Position numbers and translations under genes: made by a program
The notes under the pieces: model-generated
Told to the model about the DNA's origin: nothing
What the model saw: only the letters and a program-made list of their open reading frames with translations
The model's database searches: none
Source: Sphingobacterium olei
Lineage (GTDB): Bacteria; Bacteroidota; Bacteroidia; Sphingobacteriales; Sphingobacteriaceae
Assembly: GCF_005048855.1 (NCBI RefSeq)
Contig: NZ_SUME01000007.1
Coordinates: 124,001-188,000 of the forward strand
Reading direction: 5' to 3'
Length of the DNA: 64,000 nt
Shown: piece after piece, positions 53,923 through 62,285 of the stretch
Layout of the letters: every line of letters begins with the position of its first letter
Numbering within the stretch: the stretch's first letter is position 1

Positions 53923-53984
53923 GGGATCACTAAAAAAAGCTCAATCGAAAGATTGGGCTTTATTGTATCCAATGGGATGAGAAC
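53923..53984 (+). repeat. Island-end repeat, right copy: tRNA-Lys tail plus flank
   Basis: GGGATCAC, the same terminator hairpin (53932-53963) and TTGTATCC, then ATGGGATGAGAAC, reproduce 26466-26529 with a few changes and a 2-base gap. No tRNA 5' half is present. Putative right attachment-site relic. Confidence 0.75.
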
Positions 53985-54273
53985 AAGGGAGGCTTCAAAA
54001 AGGTCACAATATAAAAACACCCTCTCGAGGGTATTGGGAGCAATAAACAGTGGCTGTAGCTGGAAATGGTTACACCTATTTTGAGCCGACCAAGGTCGTA
54101 AGTAAAATTGCGAGAATTTACCGGAACAATAACAAGGGATCTTCATTTTATAACAAACACGCGGATCATATTCAGTTTATCTTTGATTTAGTTTCTGGTA
54201 TTAATTGTAAATATATTAAAACCACAGAAAATCAAAAAAAGCACGCATCGTGAACGTAGGTGATAAGGCTTGA
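53985..54273. other. Region beyond the right island end with a gene remnant
   Basis: A GTG-started frame (54050-54253, beginning MAVAGNGYTYFEPTKVV) reads protein-like but has no recognisable family or start, and is interrupted upstream by a stop. It is probably a relic of a gene disrupted at the insertion point. Confidence 0.3.
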
Positions 54274-54810
54274 TTATGTACCCTTATTGCTGTCTTCATA
54301 AGTAGGACCGTACAACCCAGGAACTTTATTTCCTGTAGCCCGTAGGTAAACAATCATTTCACCTCGATGGTGATAAATATGATTAAAAAGAAAACTACGC
54401 ACCACTATACCTCTTGGCATTGGCCCCAGAACTATCTGTTCTCCCACTTTCATAGTCCAGTCGATCTGCAATTTTTCTTCGGAGAGCGATTGCAATGCGG
54501 CTCTCGCTTTCTCGACATTGCTTTCAAAAAGCGCTAGAGTAGCGTTGATATCATTCGTATGGCCCCGTTCAAGGTTGTCGGCAGCGATGTCATAGACATC
54601 TTGCGTCAATGCGCCTACATACCAATAATAAATGGTGGCAATATGCTGTGAGAGCTCTCCCATCGTCCAGGAAATTTCCGAAGGTTTATAACCGAGGTCT
54701 TTTTCGGGAATGGCTTTTAACAGTTTACGGGTGCTGTTTACCTCCTGTTCAAATTCTTGTATTAAGTATTGCAATATCATATCAAAATAGTTTTTTACCA
54801 CAGATAACAA
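54274..54810 (-). CDS. DinB-family protein
   Basis: The 178-residue protein has the DinB helical pattern with the conserved His in MGELSQHIATIYYWYVG and in FLFNHIYHHRGEMIVYLRATG, which form the metal site. It is probably a thiol- or metal-dependent enzyme of unknown substrate. It is the first core-type gene after the island; it is divergent from the receiver gene. Confidence 0.8.
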   Translation of the reverse strand: MLSVVKNYFDMILQYLIQEFEQEVNSTRKLLKAIPEKDLGYKPSEISWTMGELSQHIATIYYWYVGALTQDVYDIAADNLERGHTNDINATLALFESNVEKARAALQSLSEEKLQIDWTMKVGEQIVLGPMPRGIVVRSFLFNHIYHHRGEMIVYLRATGNKVPGLYGPTYEDSNKGT

Positions 54811-54928
54811 AGATTGACATCATTAGTTTTGCGTTAACTGATCAAACGACCTTTTGATTGTTAAAAGACTTTTATTAACTTGGCGTATTAATTCTCTTTT
54901 ATTCGTCACTGCAAAAAAATGAAAACTG

Positions 54929-55399
54929 ATGGAAAATAAAAACGACAAAATCTCGATACTATATGTTGACGATGAGGAGAATAATCTGTTTTCCTTTAAA
55001 GCGACATTTCGTCTAAAATATAAGATATATACGGCTATAAGCGGTTCCAAAGCAATAGAGATTGTACAGAAAAATCCAATAGATATTATTATAACAGATC
55101 AACGAATGCCCGAAATGACAGGCGTAGAATTCCTAGAGGAAATCATCAAGCTTGATCCGGAGCCGATGCGTATTCTCCTTACCGGCTATGCAGATATGGG
55201 CGCTGTGATAGATGCTGTAAATAAAGGAAAGATTTTTCACTACCTGAATAAACCTTGGAGCGAAGAAGAGCTGGATCAAACTATACAGCGCGCATATGAA
55301 ATCTATACGAAACGAAAAAAACTATTGGAGACTTATTCAAAATTAGAGTTATCAAACGAACAATTGGAGTTTTTGCTTCGACAAAAATTACTTTCTTAG
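54929..55399 (+). CDS. Stand-alone response regulator receiver protein
   Basis: The 156-residue protein is one REC domain plus a short coiled-coil tail. Phosphorylation residues are the acidic pocket YVDDEEN, the acceptor Asp in IIITDQRMPE, the Thr in LLTGYAD and the Lys in LNKPWS. The tail ends NEQLEFLLRQKLLS, a normal end for such proteins in Bacteroidota. Its REC domain is similar to that of the hybrid kinase at 55425, with which it converges (26-base gap). Confidence 0.92.
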   Translation: MENKNDKISILYVDDEENNLFSFKATFRLKYKIYTAISGSKAIEIVQKNPIDIIITDQRMPEMTGVEFLEEIIKLDPEPMRILLTGYADMGAVIDAVNKGKIFHYLNKPWSEEELDQTIQRAYEIYTKRKKLLETYSKLELSNEQLEFLLRQKLLS

Positions 55400-55424
55400 T
55401 ATCATATGTGGAATACAATATAGA

Positions 55425-56510
55425 TTATTTGCTCGGAATGACCAGTGTAAAAGTTGTTCCTGTTCCGAGCTGTGATTTTACATCAATAGAACCCTGCAGT
55501 TTTTGTAACGCACTCTGTACATTATATAGACCAAACCCCATACCCTTTGCCTGGTCGCTCCCTCTAAAGAACAGTTTAAATATATCATCGATGTCGTCAG
55601 AAGAAATTCCAATTCCAGTATCGCTAACCTTTATCGTAGCATTACCATTTACAACGGTAACCGATAAACTGACCATCGGATTTTCATAGCTCTTTTGCTG
55701 ATATTTAAAAGCATTAGACAGTAAATTATGCAAAATGAGTTCGAGAACAGCCTTATCACTTTTAAAGGTCTCAATCTGATATACATTGATTTCAAATGCT
55801 ACATTATTATTCCGTGTATACATCTTATAAAACTGTCTTATATTTTCAAAAAGCATATGAAAATCAATATTAGACAACAGCAGCTCACCCCTTCTCAACA
55901 AATAATAATCGCGCAAGCTATCGATATAAGCATCCAGTTTCATTAACGAACCTTCCATTAGCTCCAGCAATTCATGAATACGTTCAATTTTATCAAATCC
56001 CAATGCGATCCTAACTGCAGATAAGACTCCGGTGAGGGGATCACGAAGATCGTGACTCACACTGTAGGCAAATTTATCCAATTCATCATAAGCCTTTTGT
56101 AACTCTTCGTTCTTGATGTCCAACATGGAATTGGCTACATAAAACTTATCGGCCTCTTCAATAGATGAAATAATTTCTTCTTCCAACCAAGGTTTACGAA
56201 CAAATCTAAATATATTTCCCTTATTCACTGCATCCACTACAGTTTCCATATCTGCATATGCAGTTAATAAGATCCGGATAGGCCTTGGAAAATCTTTTCT
56301 GATTCGACTTAAAAAATCAACTCCTAGTTCTTCTGGCATCCGCTGATCACAAAAGATAACTCGGATATCAGGATTGGCAACAAGTATTTCCCGAGCTTCA
56401 CTAGTACTTGAAGCGGTGTGAATTACATAACGGTATCTGAAACTAGCTTTAAAGCCAATGAGATTGTTTACCTCATCATCAATATATAATATTTTCAACT
56501 CTTTCTGCAT
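55425..56510 (-). CDS. Receiver-histidine kinase hybrid
   Basis: The 361-residue protein has a REC domain (about 1-125; YIDDEVN, acceptor Asp in IFCDQRMPE), then a dimerisation helix with the phospho-His in FAYSVSHDLRDPLTGVLSAV and an ATPase domain with ILHNLLSNAFKYQQ, SDTGIGISSDD and GMGFGLYNVQ. There is no sensor or membrane domain, so it is cytosolic. It probably takes phosphate from or passes it to the 7TMR-DISM kinase encoded just upstream (79-base gap). Confidence 0.92.
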   Translation of the reverse strand: MQKELKILYIDDEVNNLIGFKASFRYRYVIHTASSTSEAREILVANPDIRVIFCDQRMPEELGVDFLSRIRKDFPRPIRILLTAYADMETVVDAVNKGNIFRFVRKPWLEEEIISSIEEADKFYVANSMLDIKNEELQKAYDELDKFAYSVSHDLRDPLTGVLSAVRIALGFDKIERIHELLELMEGSLMKLDAYIDSLRDYYLLRRGELLLSNIDFHMLFENIRQFYKMYTRNNNVAFEINVYQIETFKSDKAVLELILHNLLSNAFKYQQKSYENPMVSLSVTVVNGNATIKVSDTGIGISSDDIDDIFKLFFRGSDQAKGMGFGLYNVQSALQKLQGSIDVKSQLGTGTTFTLVIPSK

Positions 56511-56589
56511 GATTTACTACAGGATGTTTAACTTCATAGATGGATTAACGAAGTTACTGATATTTACAACATATAGGTTGTACCTTCTC

Positions 56590-58740
56590 TTAAATATTTT
56601 GTTGAATCGGAATAATCAACGTAAAAGTCGCACCTTCTCCCACTACTGACTCGACAAGAATCTTGCCATTATGTTTGGCAATGGTATTATAAGCGATTGA
56701 CATTCCCAACCCCGTACCTTCCCCCACCTCTTTCGTCGTAAAAAATGGTTCAAAAATCTTGTCGCGAATATCGTTTGGAATACCAATTCCATTATCAGCT
56801 ATCCGTATATAAATAAATGAATCATCTTCATATAAGCCCGTTTCAATCTTTAGTTCTCCACCGGTTTTAGTCTCGAATTTTTTGTTGATAGCATATACCG
56901 CGTTAGTCAAAATATTTAAGAAAACCTGATTAAGTTTACCGGCATGACATTCTACCAATGGTAAATTACCATAGCACTTCTCCACTCCGATAGTATCTTT
57001 CACTAAGCTACCGAGGATTACCATGGTAGATTCCAAACCTTCATTAATATCAGCAAATTTCAGTGTATCTTCATCTGTGCGAGAAAAGATACGTAAACTT
57101 TTAACAATTTCAGCAGTTCTGTGTGCACCGTCATGTAGGCCTTTGAGCAAGAAATCTACCTCGGTCTTGAGATAATCAAGATCCATTTCCTCTTTATAGG
57201 TATTTATGCGCTCCTGCTTTTCACTTAAAGACAAACCATCTGCAAACGCGACACGTTCTACCTCTTCCAACGTATCCCAAATCATTTGAATATCACGTTT
57301 CAGCGGGGCTACATTAGATGTCACAAAGTTGATAGGATTGTTGATTTCATGGGCGACACCTGCGGTAAGTTGCCCTAAAGACGCCATCTTCTCTGCTTCA
57401 ACAAGTTGCGACTGCGTCTCTTTTAAATGGGATAATGTAGTCTGTAGCGACTCATTAGATTCTGTGAGTTCGCGGGTTCGTTGCTCCACATTCTGTTCCA
57501 ACATTATGTTTTGCTCGCGAATTAGGCGTTCATTTTCCAATGAAATGGATAATTCGCGCGCCTGTGATATTTCCTTCTCCTCTTTTAGGATATTGATACT
57601 ATACGCCAAACCGAAAGACAGCAATGCCATTTCAATAACCGATGCGATCTGTACTGCATTACTTGTAAAATCATCATACTCCAGTATACCGTAATCTTTC
57701 AAGAGAAAAACAACTGATCCGAGAAGGAGTATTGTCCAGCCAAACACAAAGTATCTCGCGGGCCTATACCCGTTTATCATGACACGATACGAGACATATA
57801 ATACAAAAAGTGAAGCGATACCCGTAGTTAATTGCATGCAGAGAAACGCGGCTTGTTTCCAATTAAATAAAGCCATCAGCGAGGTGCCAACGAAGAAAAT
57901 AATGAACACCTTAAATATCCATCTCAAACTGCCAGCATTCCTTTTTAATTGAAGGAATGCATCAGCAAACAAGAGAGCGGCTAGGCCAGATAAACTTCCA
58001 AAAATTATTGGGCCTTTCGTAGCAAAATCCGGCCAATACGGCCATAAATACTGAAAACTATATCCTTTTATTCCCATTTGTGTGATTCCCGCAAATACAA
58101 CATACAAGACATAATATAGATAGGCTCTTTCTCTAACCGAAAAGAATAAAAAAAGATTGTAAACTGCCATGATAAAAACAATACCGATATAGATTCCACT
58201 GAGGAGATTATCTTTATTTGCTTGCAACATTAGAACACGTTTGCTGCTTATATGCATTGGCAAGATGATCTGTTCTGTACTTTTGATACGTAGGTAAAAA
58301 ACTTGGGTAGTATATCCCGGAATATGAATATCAAATACATAATTCGGAATCTGGTATTGCCTTCTTGAGAAGATCTGGTACTCTCCAAGTTTAATAGATC
58401 TATAATTGCCCGCTCCAGCAGGTAAAAACAGTTCAACTTCATCCAGCAACGGATATGCTATTTCGAGCAAGAGATTAATATCCTCGCTTTGATTCGTGAT
58501 GGGCAAACGCAGCCATTTATTAGCGTGGGATGTCCCCAAATTAGGCACATCACTATCCAAAAGAAGAAAGTCTGTGGATGAGAATACATCAGAAAACGAT
58601 GCTCCCTCTCTACCCGTATAAAGCTCTAGACTTTTCCCAACAGAGAGCCGTTGTATAGGCCCATTAATAATTACCTCTGCATGGATTTGTAAATTCCCGG
58701 CAAAAACAAAAAAGTATAATAGGATCAACCACAATCTCAT
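56590..58740 (-). CDS. 7TMR-DISM sensor histidine kinase
   Basis: The 716-residue protein has a signal peptide (MRLWLILLYFFVFAGNLQIH), an extracellular 7TMR-DISMED2 domain (about 30-165), seven transmembrane helices (about 180-390), a coiled coil, and a kinase core: phospho-His in LTAGVAHEINNPINFVTSN, FLNILTNAVYAIN, IADNGIGIP and GEGTGLGMSIAYNTI. DISM receptors bind small ligands outside the cell. It lies 10 bases after the methyltransferase gene. Confidence 0.93.
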   Translation of the reverse strand: MRLWLILLYFFVFAGNLQIHAEVIINGPIQRLSVGKSLELYTGREGASFSDVFSSTDFLLLDSDVPNLGTSHANKWLRLPITNQSEDINLLLEIAYPLLDEVELFLPAGAGNYRSIKLGEYQIFSRRQYQIPNYVFDIHIPGYTTQVFYLRIKSTEQIILPMHISSKRVLMLQANKDNLLSGIYIGIVFIMAVYNLFLFFSVRERAYLYYVLYVVFAGITQMGIKGYSFQYLWPYWPDFATKGPIIFGSLSGLAALLFADAFLQLKRNAGSLRWIFKVFIIFFVGTSLMALFNWKQAAFLCMQLTTGIASLFVLYVSYRVMINGYRPARYFVFGWTILLLGSVVFLLKDYGILEYDDFTSNAVQIASVIEMALLSFGLAYSINILKEEKEISQARELSISLENERLIREQNIMLEQNVEQRTRELTESNESLQTTLSHLKETQSQLVEAEKMASLGQLTAGVAHEINNPINFVTSNVAPLKRDIQMIWDTLEEVERVAFADGLSLSEKQERINTYKEEMDLDYLKTEVDFLLKGLHDGAHRTAEIVKSLRIFSRTDEDTLKFADINEGLESTMVILGSLVKDTIGVEKCYGNLPLVECHAGKLNQVFLNILTNAVYAINKKFETKTGGELKIETGLYEDDSFIYIRIADNGIGIPNDIRDKIFEPFFTTKEVGEGTGLGMSIAYNTIAKHNGKILVESVVGEGATFTLIIPIQQNI

Positions 58741-58750
58741 TTCAGTGATA

Positions 58751-59518
58751 CTACTTTATAGCTTTGGCTAAAACCAAGTTCATTGAACAAGTAAAATAAC
58801 CCCTCTCATCCGCCAGTTCCAAAGAACTTGAAAAATCAGCGGCCTCTTGATCAGTAAGTACCGTTTTATCGACCATCTCCAAGAGTATTTGATTCAAAAA
58901 AAGATAACGATTGGCTTCTTCCTTCGAGCGAACAACCATACAATGGGTTTCTAATTGAATTTCCCGAAAGCCATTTGATGCCAAATCTGCCGTAAGTTTA
59001 TTACCTGCCCAGCCGTTGTTCACCTTTTGACCAGTAAGGTAATCACGCATCTTTTGTTCAATTTCTACATAACCCGTATAAAGATTCAAGCTATTCCAAA
59101 TTGTTTCCACAATGACCAATGGATGGCCGACACGCAAAACACGATACACTTCCTGAAACATAGTATCCGGTTGAGATAAGTGCTGGATCACACGTTCCAT
59201 ACGGATTCCAGAGATCACACTCTCTTCGAAGTCGAGCTTATAAACCTCTCCTGTCATGAAACTTACGTTTGTTCTTACACCAACCACTGCTTTCGCCTGC
59301 TCAATCATTAGGGGATCATGATCAATTCCTACAACGCGCACTTGGTCTCCCAACATATCTGCTATATTTATAGCATCCATACCAGTTCCACAGCCCAACT
59401 CTATAAGGACACCTTCTTTAATATTCGAAAACGGTGTATACGAATGAATTTTTAACTGTTTAAGAAAATCGCCAGTATCCATCAAATATCCCGCACCATA
59501 GTGTTTCGTATCTATCAT
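58751..59518 (-). CDS. Class I SAM-dependent methyltransferase
   Basis: The 255-residue protein has motif I VLIELGCGTGMDAINIADML, motif II-like VRVVGIDHD and IRMERVIQHLSQPDTMFQEV. The start MIDTKHYGAGYLM resembles methyltransferases that act on small molecules. It overlaps the acyltransferase-like gene by four bases (ATGA at 59515-59518), so they are translationally coupled. Its substrate is unknown; it may modify the product of the neighbouring enzyme. Confidence 0.88.
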   Translation of the reverse strand: MIDTKHYGAGYLMDTGDFLKQLKIHSYTPFSNIKEGVLIELGCGTGMDAINIADMLGDQVRVVGIDHDPLMIEQAKAVVGVRTNVSFMTGEVYKLDFEESVISGIRMERVIQHLSQPDTMFQEVYRVLRVGHPLVIVETIWNSLNLYTGYVEIEQKMRDYLTGQKVNNGWAGNKLTADLASNGFREIQLETHCMVVRSKEEANRYLFLNQILLEMVDKTVLTDQEAADFSSSLELADERGYFTCSMNLVLAKAIK

Positions 59519-60327
59519 AATATATTTAAATTGCGTACATCCGGTTTATGATCTTCTGATGTATTGTATCTCAAGTTGTTAATAATTTCTGAAAGATTCC
59601 ATTGCTCGATATTAGGAATATCTATCTGATAATGGATTTCGATTTCTTTATTTCGTAACGTTTCTATACGGACGATATTAGAATTTTCTCGTAGTGAAGA
59701 GATAGCTTCCTTATTTTCTTGATCCGCCTCACGCAGTGTATCCAGGTTTCTCATGATCATTACCGTTGCTAAAAGATCTAGCTTTGGGTAATAGAATGTT
59801 CCATTATTCCCAACAGTCGTATCAATTCGGTATCCAACGCTCTCGGCCAATTTCACCGTATACGGAGCGCACAATGCGAACAATGACTTGATACCTAATT
59901 GGGTGCTGATCGCAGCTCCAGCTCTTGTCAGAAAAATACTACCTATTCCGTAACCTGCTATCTCACGAGAATTCCAGAGGCCGCAACCTTCGCCCGTCCC
60001 CTCCCTGGCGTACTTATATACAAGATCATATATATCCGAATCCATACTGCCCGTCGCTTGTTCTATCGGAAGCGGTTCACTTCCTCCCGCGACATGTATG
60101 CGCACCCCTCCATATACCTTTTCACCATCCAACGATTCGACGATCAGAACGAAAGCTGCGGGGTTATACATCCAATCATTTTTGGATGAAGTAACCTTCT
60201 TAACGCCTATTGCCGTTAAGACGTGAGCATGTCCCTCAATAAAACGCTCGCACGTTCTTGGATCATCAATTGCGCGAAAGGCCCTTAGCCTTACCACCGG
60301 ACGTCCGTCTTTAAATATTAATGCCAC
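59515..60327 (-). CDS. GNAT/LuxI-like acyltransferase-fold protein
   Basis: The 270-residue protein starts at a GTG (MALIFKDGRPVVRLRAF). The pattern is that of an acyl-CoA N-acyltransferase: FVLIVESLDGEKVYGGVRIH, a central strand and loop LWNSREIAGYGIGSIFLTRA, and LFALCAPYTVKLAESVGYRI. The order resembles GNAT and autoinducer (LuxI-type) synthases, though no classical LuxI motif can be proven by eye. It heads a compact minus-strand cluster with a methyltransferase and two kinases. Alternative: an ordinary GNAT of unknown substrate. Confidence 0.6.
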   Translation of the reverse strand: MALIFKDGRPVVRLRAFRAIDDPRTCERFIEGHAHVLTAIGVKKVTSSKNDWMYNPAAFVLIVESLDGEKVYGGVRIHVAGGSEPLPIEQATGSMDSDIYDLVYKYAREGTGEGCGLWNSREIAGYGIGSIFLTRAGAAISTQLGIKSLFALCAPYTVKLAESVGYRIDTTVGNNGTFYYPKLDLLATVMIMRNLDTLREADQENKEAISSLRENSNIVRIETLRNKEIEIHYQIDIPNIEQWNLSEIINNLRYNTSEDHKPDVRNLNIL

Positions 60328-60620
60328 GGAAATGTTTACAAAATATTAAAATACAAAACTAATCAATAAAAACCGAATTATTTTAATCCCATCGCAACAA
60401 GTCAAACATGAATCCGATAGCAAAGTCAGCGGTTTTAATTTTCTCGGATGTTATCCTTCAGAATTGTACTTCCATCTGATACAATTTGGTATTATTTTGA
60501 ACAGAAATAACGCAGATTTGCCAGCTGTATTTTACAACTTTGCACAGACCGTTATAACGATTGTAAATAGGCAAACAGTGCACAGCAATGGTAGAATCAA
60601 TAGTATAAACAAAAATAGAT

Positions 60621-61727
60621 ATGATGTATAAAAAACTGCTTACACTCTTACTCCTTCTTCCTTTTCAATTCCTGCTTGCGCAAAAAAGTGAATTGACTAA
60701 TTTCCCAAAAGGGTATACACCCGAAGAAGTCGGCAAACTGATCGCATACCGTTTTGAAGATGCAAAACATGCGCTCCATGCAGGCAAATGGATCAGTTAT
60801 CCCGAAACATTTTATTGGAGCGGTGCCCTTAAATTTGCGGCACTTACCAAAGACAAAAAGTTCATTAAAGTTCTACAAAACAAATTTGAACCCTTATTTA
60901 CTACCGAGAAGGAGTTGTTGCCCATTAAAAATCATGTTGATTTAAATATGTTTGGCAGCCTACCGCTGGAATTCTATCAGGTAACAAAAGAAAAACGATA
61001 TTATGAGTTGGGTATGCCCTACGCCGATACGCAGTGGGAAGTACCCGAAAACGCAAAACCAGAAGAAAAAGAATGGGCAAATAAAGGATATACCTGGCAA
61101 ACACGCCTGTGGATTGACGACATGTACATGATCACAATTGTGCAGACACAAGCCTATAAAGTCACTAAGGACATCAAGTATCTTGATCGGGCCGCGAAAG
61201 AAATGGTACTTTACCTAGACGAGTTACAGCGCCCGAATGGCCTCTTCTACCATGCTCCCGACGTTCCGTTCTACTGGTTAAGAGGTAATGGCTGGATGGC
61301 TGCAGGGGTTACCGAGTTACTTCGCTATTTACCCAAAAACCATAAAGACCGTCCCCGCATCATGGAAGGCTACCACACCATGATGAAAAGTCTCAAAAAA
61401 TATCAGGCAGAAAGCGGTATCTGGAATCAATTGATCGATGAAGCTGATTCCTGGGCCGAAACATCCGGTTCGGCGATGTTTGCTTATGCCTTTATTACAG
61501 GCGTGAAGCAGGGATGGTTAGATGCCAACGAATATGGCCCGGCAGCGCGCAAAGCCTGGATGGCCTTAGTGTCGTATATCGATGATAAAGGTGCTGTCTC
61601 GGAGGTGTGTGTCGGAACAAACAAAAAGAACGACAAGCAGTACTATTACGATCGCCCACGTAGAACAGGCGACTACCACGGCCAGGCACCCTATTTATGG
61701 TGTGTCAATGCCCTTCTGGAAAAATAA
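60621..61727 (+). CDS. Glycoside hydrolase family 88/105-type unsaturated glucuronyl/rhamnogalacturonyl hydrolase
   Basis: The 368-residue protein has a signal peptide (MMYKKLLTLLLLLPFQFLLA) and the (alpha/alpha)6-barrel pattern of GH105 with WQTRLWIDDMYMITIVQTQA (catalytic Asp region), FYWLRGNGWMAAGVTELLRY and a C-terminal DYHGQAPYLWCVNALL. Such enzymes remove unsaturated uronic residues from pectin fragments. It stands alone here, with no SusC/D partners in view. Confidence 0.88.
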   Translation: MMYKKLLTLLLLLPFQFLLAQKSELTNFPKGYTPEEVGKLIAYRFEDAKHALHAGKWISYPETFYWSGALKFAALTKDKKFIKVLQNKFEPLFTTEKELLPIKNHVDLNMFGSLPLEFYQVTKEKRYYELGMPYADTQWEVPENAKPEEKEWANKGYTWQTRLWIDDMYMITIVQTQAYKVTKDIKYLDRAAKEMVLYLDELQRPNGLFYHAPDVPFYWLRGNGWMAAGVTELLRYLPKNHKDRPRIMEGYHTMMKSLKKYQAESGIWNQLIDEADSWAETSGSAMFAYAFITGVKQGWLDANEYGPAARKAWMALVSYIDDKGAVSEVCVGTNKKNDKQYYYDRPRRTGDYHGQAPYLWCVNALLEK

Positions 61728-61766
61728 GAACCCATCGAATATATCTCCTCAACCGTTCATAAGTGT

Positions 61767-61798
61767 AAAAAGCTCAATCGAAAGATTGGGCTTTTTTT
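61767..61798 (+). terminator. Terminator of the GH105 gene
   Basis: The same AAAGCTCAATC / GATTGGGCTTT hairpin with a GAAA loop and T7 as after tRNA-Lys and at 53932. It seems to be a reused terminator cassette in this genome. Confidence 0.85.
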
Positions 61799-61828
61799 AA
61801 AGACAATTTAATACGAATTTAAAAACTG

Positions 61829-61836
61829 TATCTTTG
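61829..61836 (+). promoter_or_regulatory. -7 box directly before a small gene
   Basis: TATCTTTG fits TAnnTTTG and ends only 7 bases before the ATG at 61844. This suggests an mRNA that starts at or next to the start codon. No clear -33 TTTG is seen at the usual distance. Confidence 0.45.
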
Positions 61837-61843
61837 CCGTGAT

Positions 61844-62161
61844 ATGGCATACACAAAAGAAAGAAAAAAGCTGGAGAAGCTGGTGGAAAAAATTACGGGT
61901 CTTCAGCATTATGACGATAAAAGTTTGGCGATCATTTCCGACATATATGAGCAGTATTCACATACCGTACGGATACTAAAAAATAAAGCGCCCGAGATGT
62001 TCAATGAACTTTATCTTAACGAACTGCAACAGGTTAAAGAATTTAAAAGGATACTTAAAGTTGGCGAAGAAGAAGACCGTCAGGTAAATTTCATCAACTA
62101 TAAAGAAGCGCTCCTAGATGCTTTGACGAAGACCATTCATGCAGGGAAAGATACGATATAA
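61844..62161 (+). CDS. Small helical protein of unknown function
   Basis: This 105-residue, charged, fully helical protein (MAYTKERKKLEKLVEKITGL, then YDDKSLAIISDIYEQYSHTV) has no signal peptide and no recognised domain. A consensus -7 box lies 7 bases before the start, so the mRNA is probably leaderless or nearly so. It has no partner on the same strand closer than the S41 peptidase. Confidence 0.65.
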   Translation: MAYTKERKKLEKLVEKITGLQHYDDKSLAIISDIYEQYSHTVRILKNKAPEMFNELYLNELQQVKEFKRILKVGEEEDRQVNFINYKEALLDALTKTIHAGKDTI

Positions 62162-62285
62162 GATCACGGAAAGTTACATATTACTTCTACTTCGTTAACA
62201 TTTGTCGAGTCACAAGGATAGGCGATCTTCAAAAACTTCATATACGATTAACGGTAACTTCACACCAGTTCCGTACCTTATCCTC

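Larger units (their letters stand above)
26474..53984. mobile_element. Putative decayed genomic island inserted at tRNA-Lys
   Basis: The roughly 27.4-kb stretch is bounded by direct repeats of the tRNA-Lys tail and flank (26466-26529 and 53923-53984) and begins with a large serine recombinase gene next to the tRNA. It contains relics of Bacteroidota conjugative elements (a topB tail at 37.1-37.4 kb, a DUF1896 fragment at 40.5 kb) and an ORF6N gene, with no intact transfer genes. Many pseudogenes show long-term decay. The boundaries are inferred; several successive insertions are possible. Confidence 0.6.

Noticed and set aside
54050..54253. GTG-started frame of 67 codons at the right island end
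   Set aside because: There is no recognisable domain, no ribosome site and no partner; it is treated as a possible remnant only.
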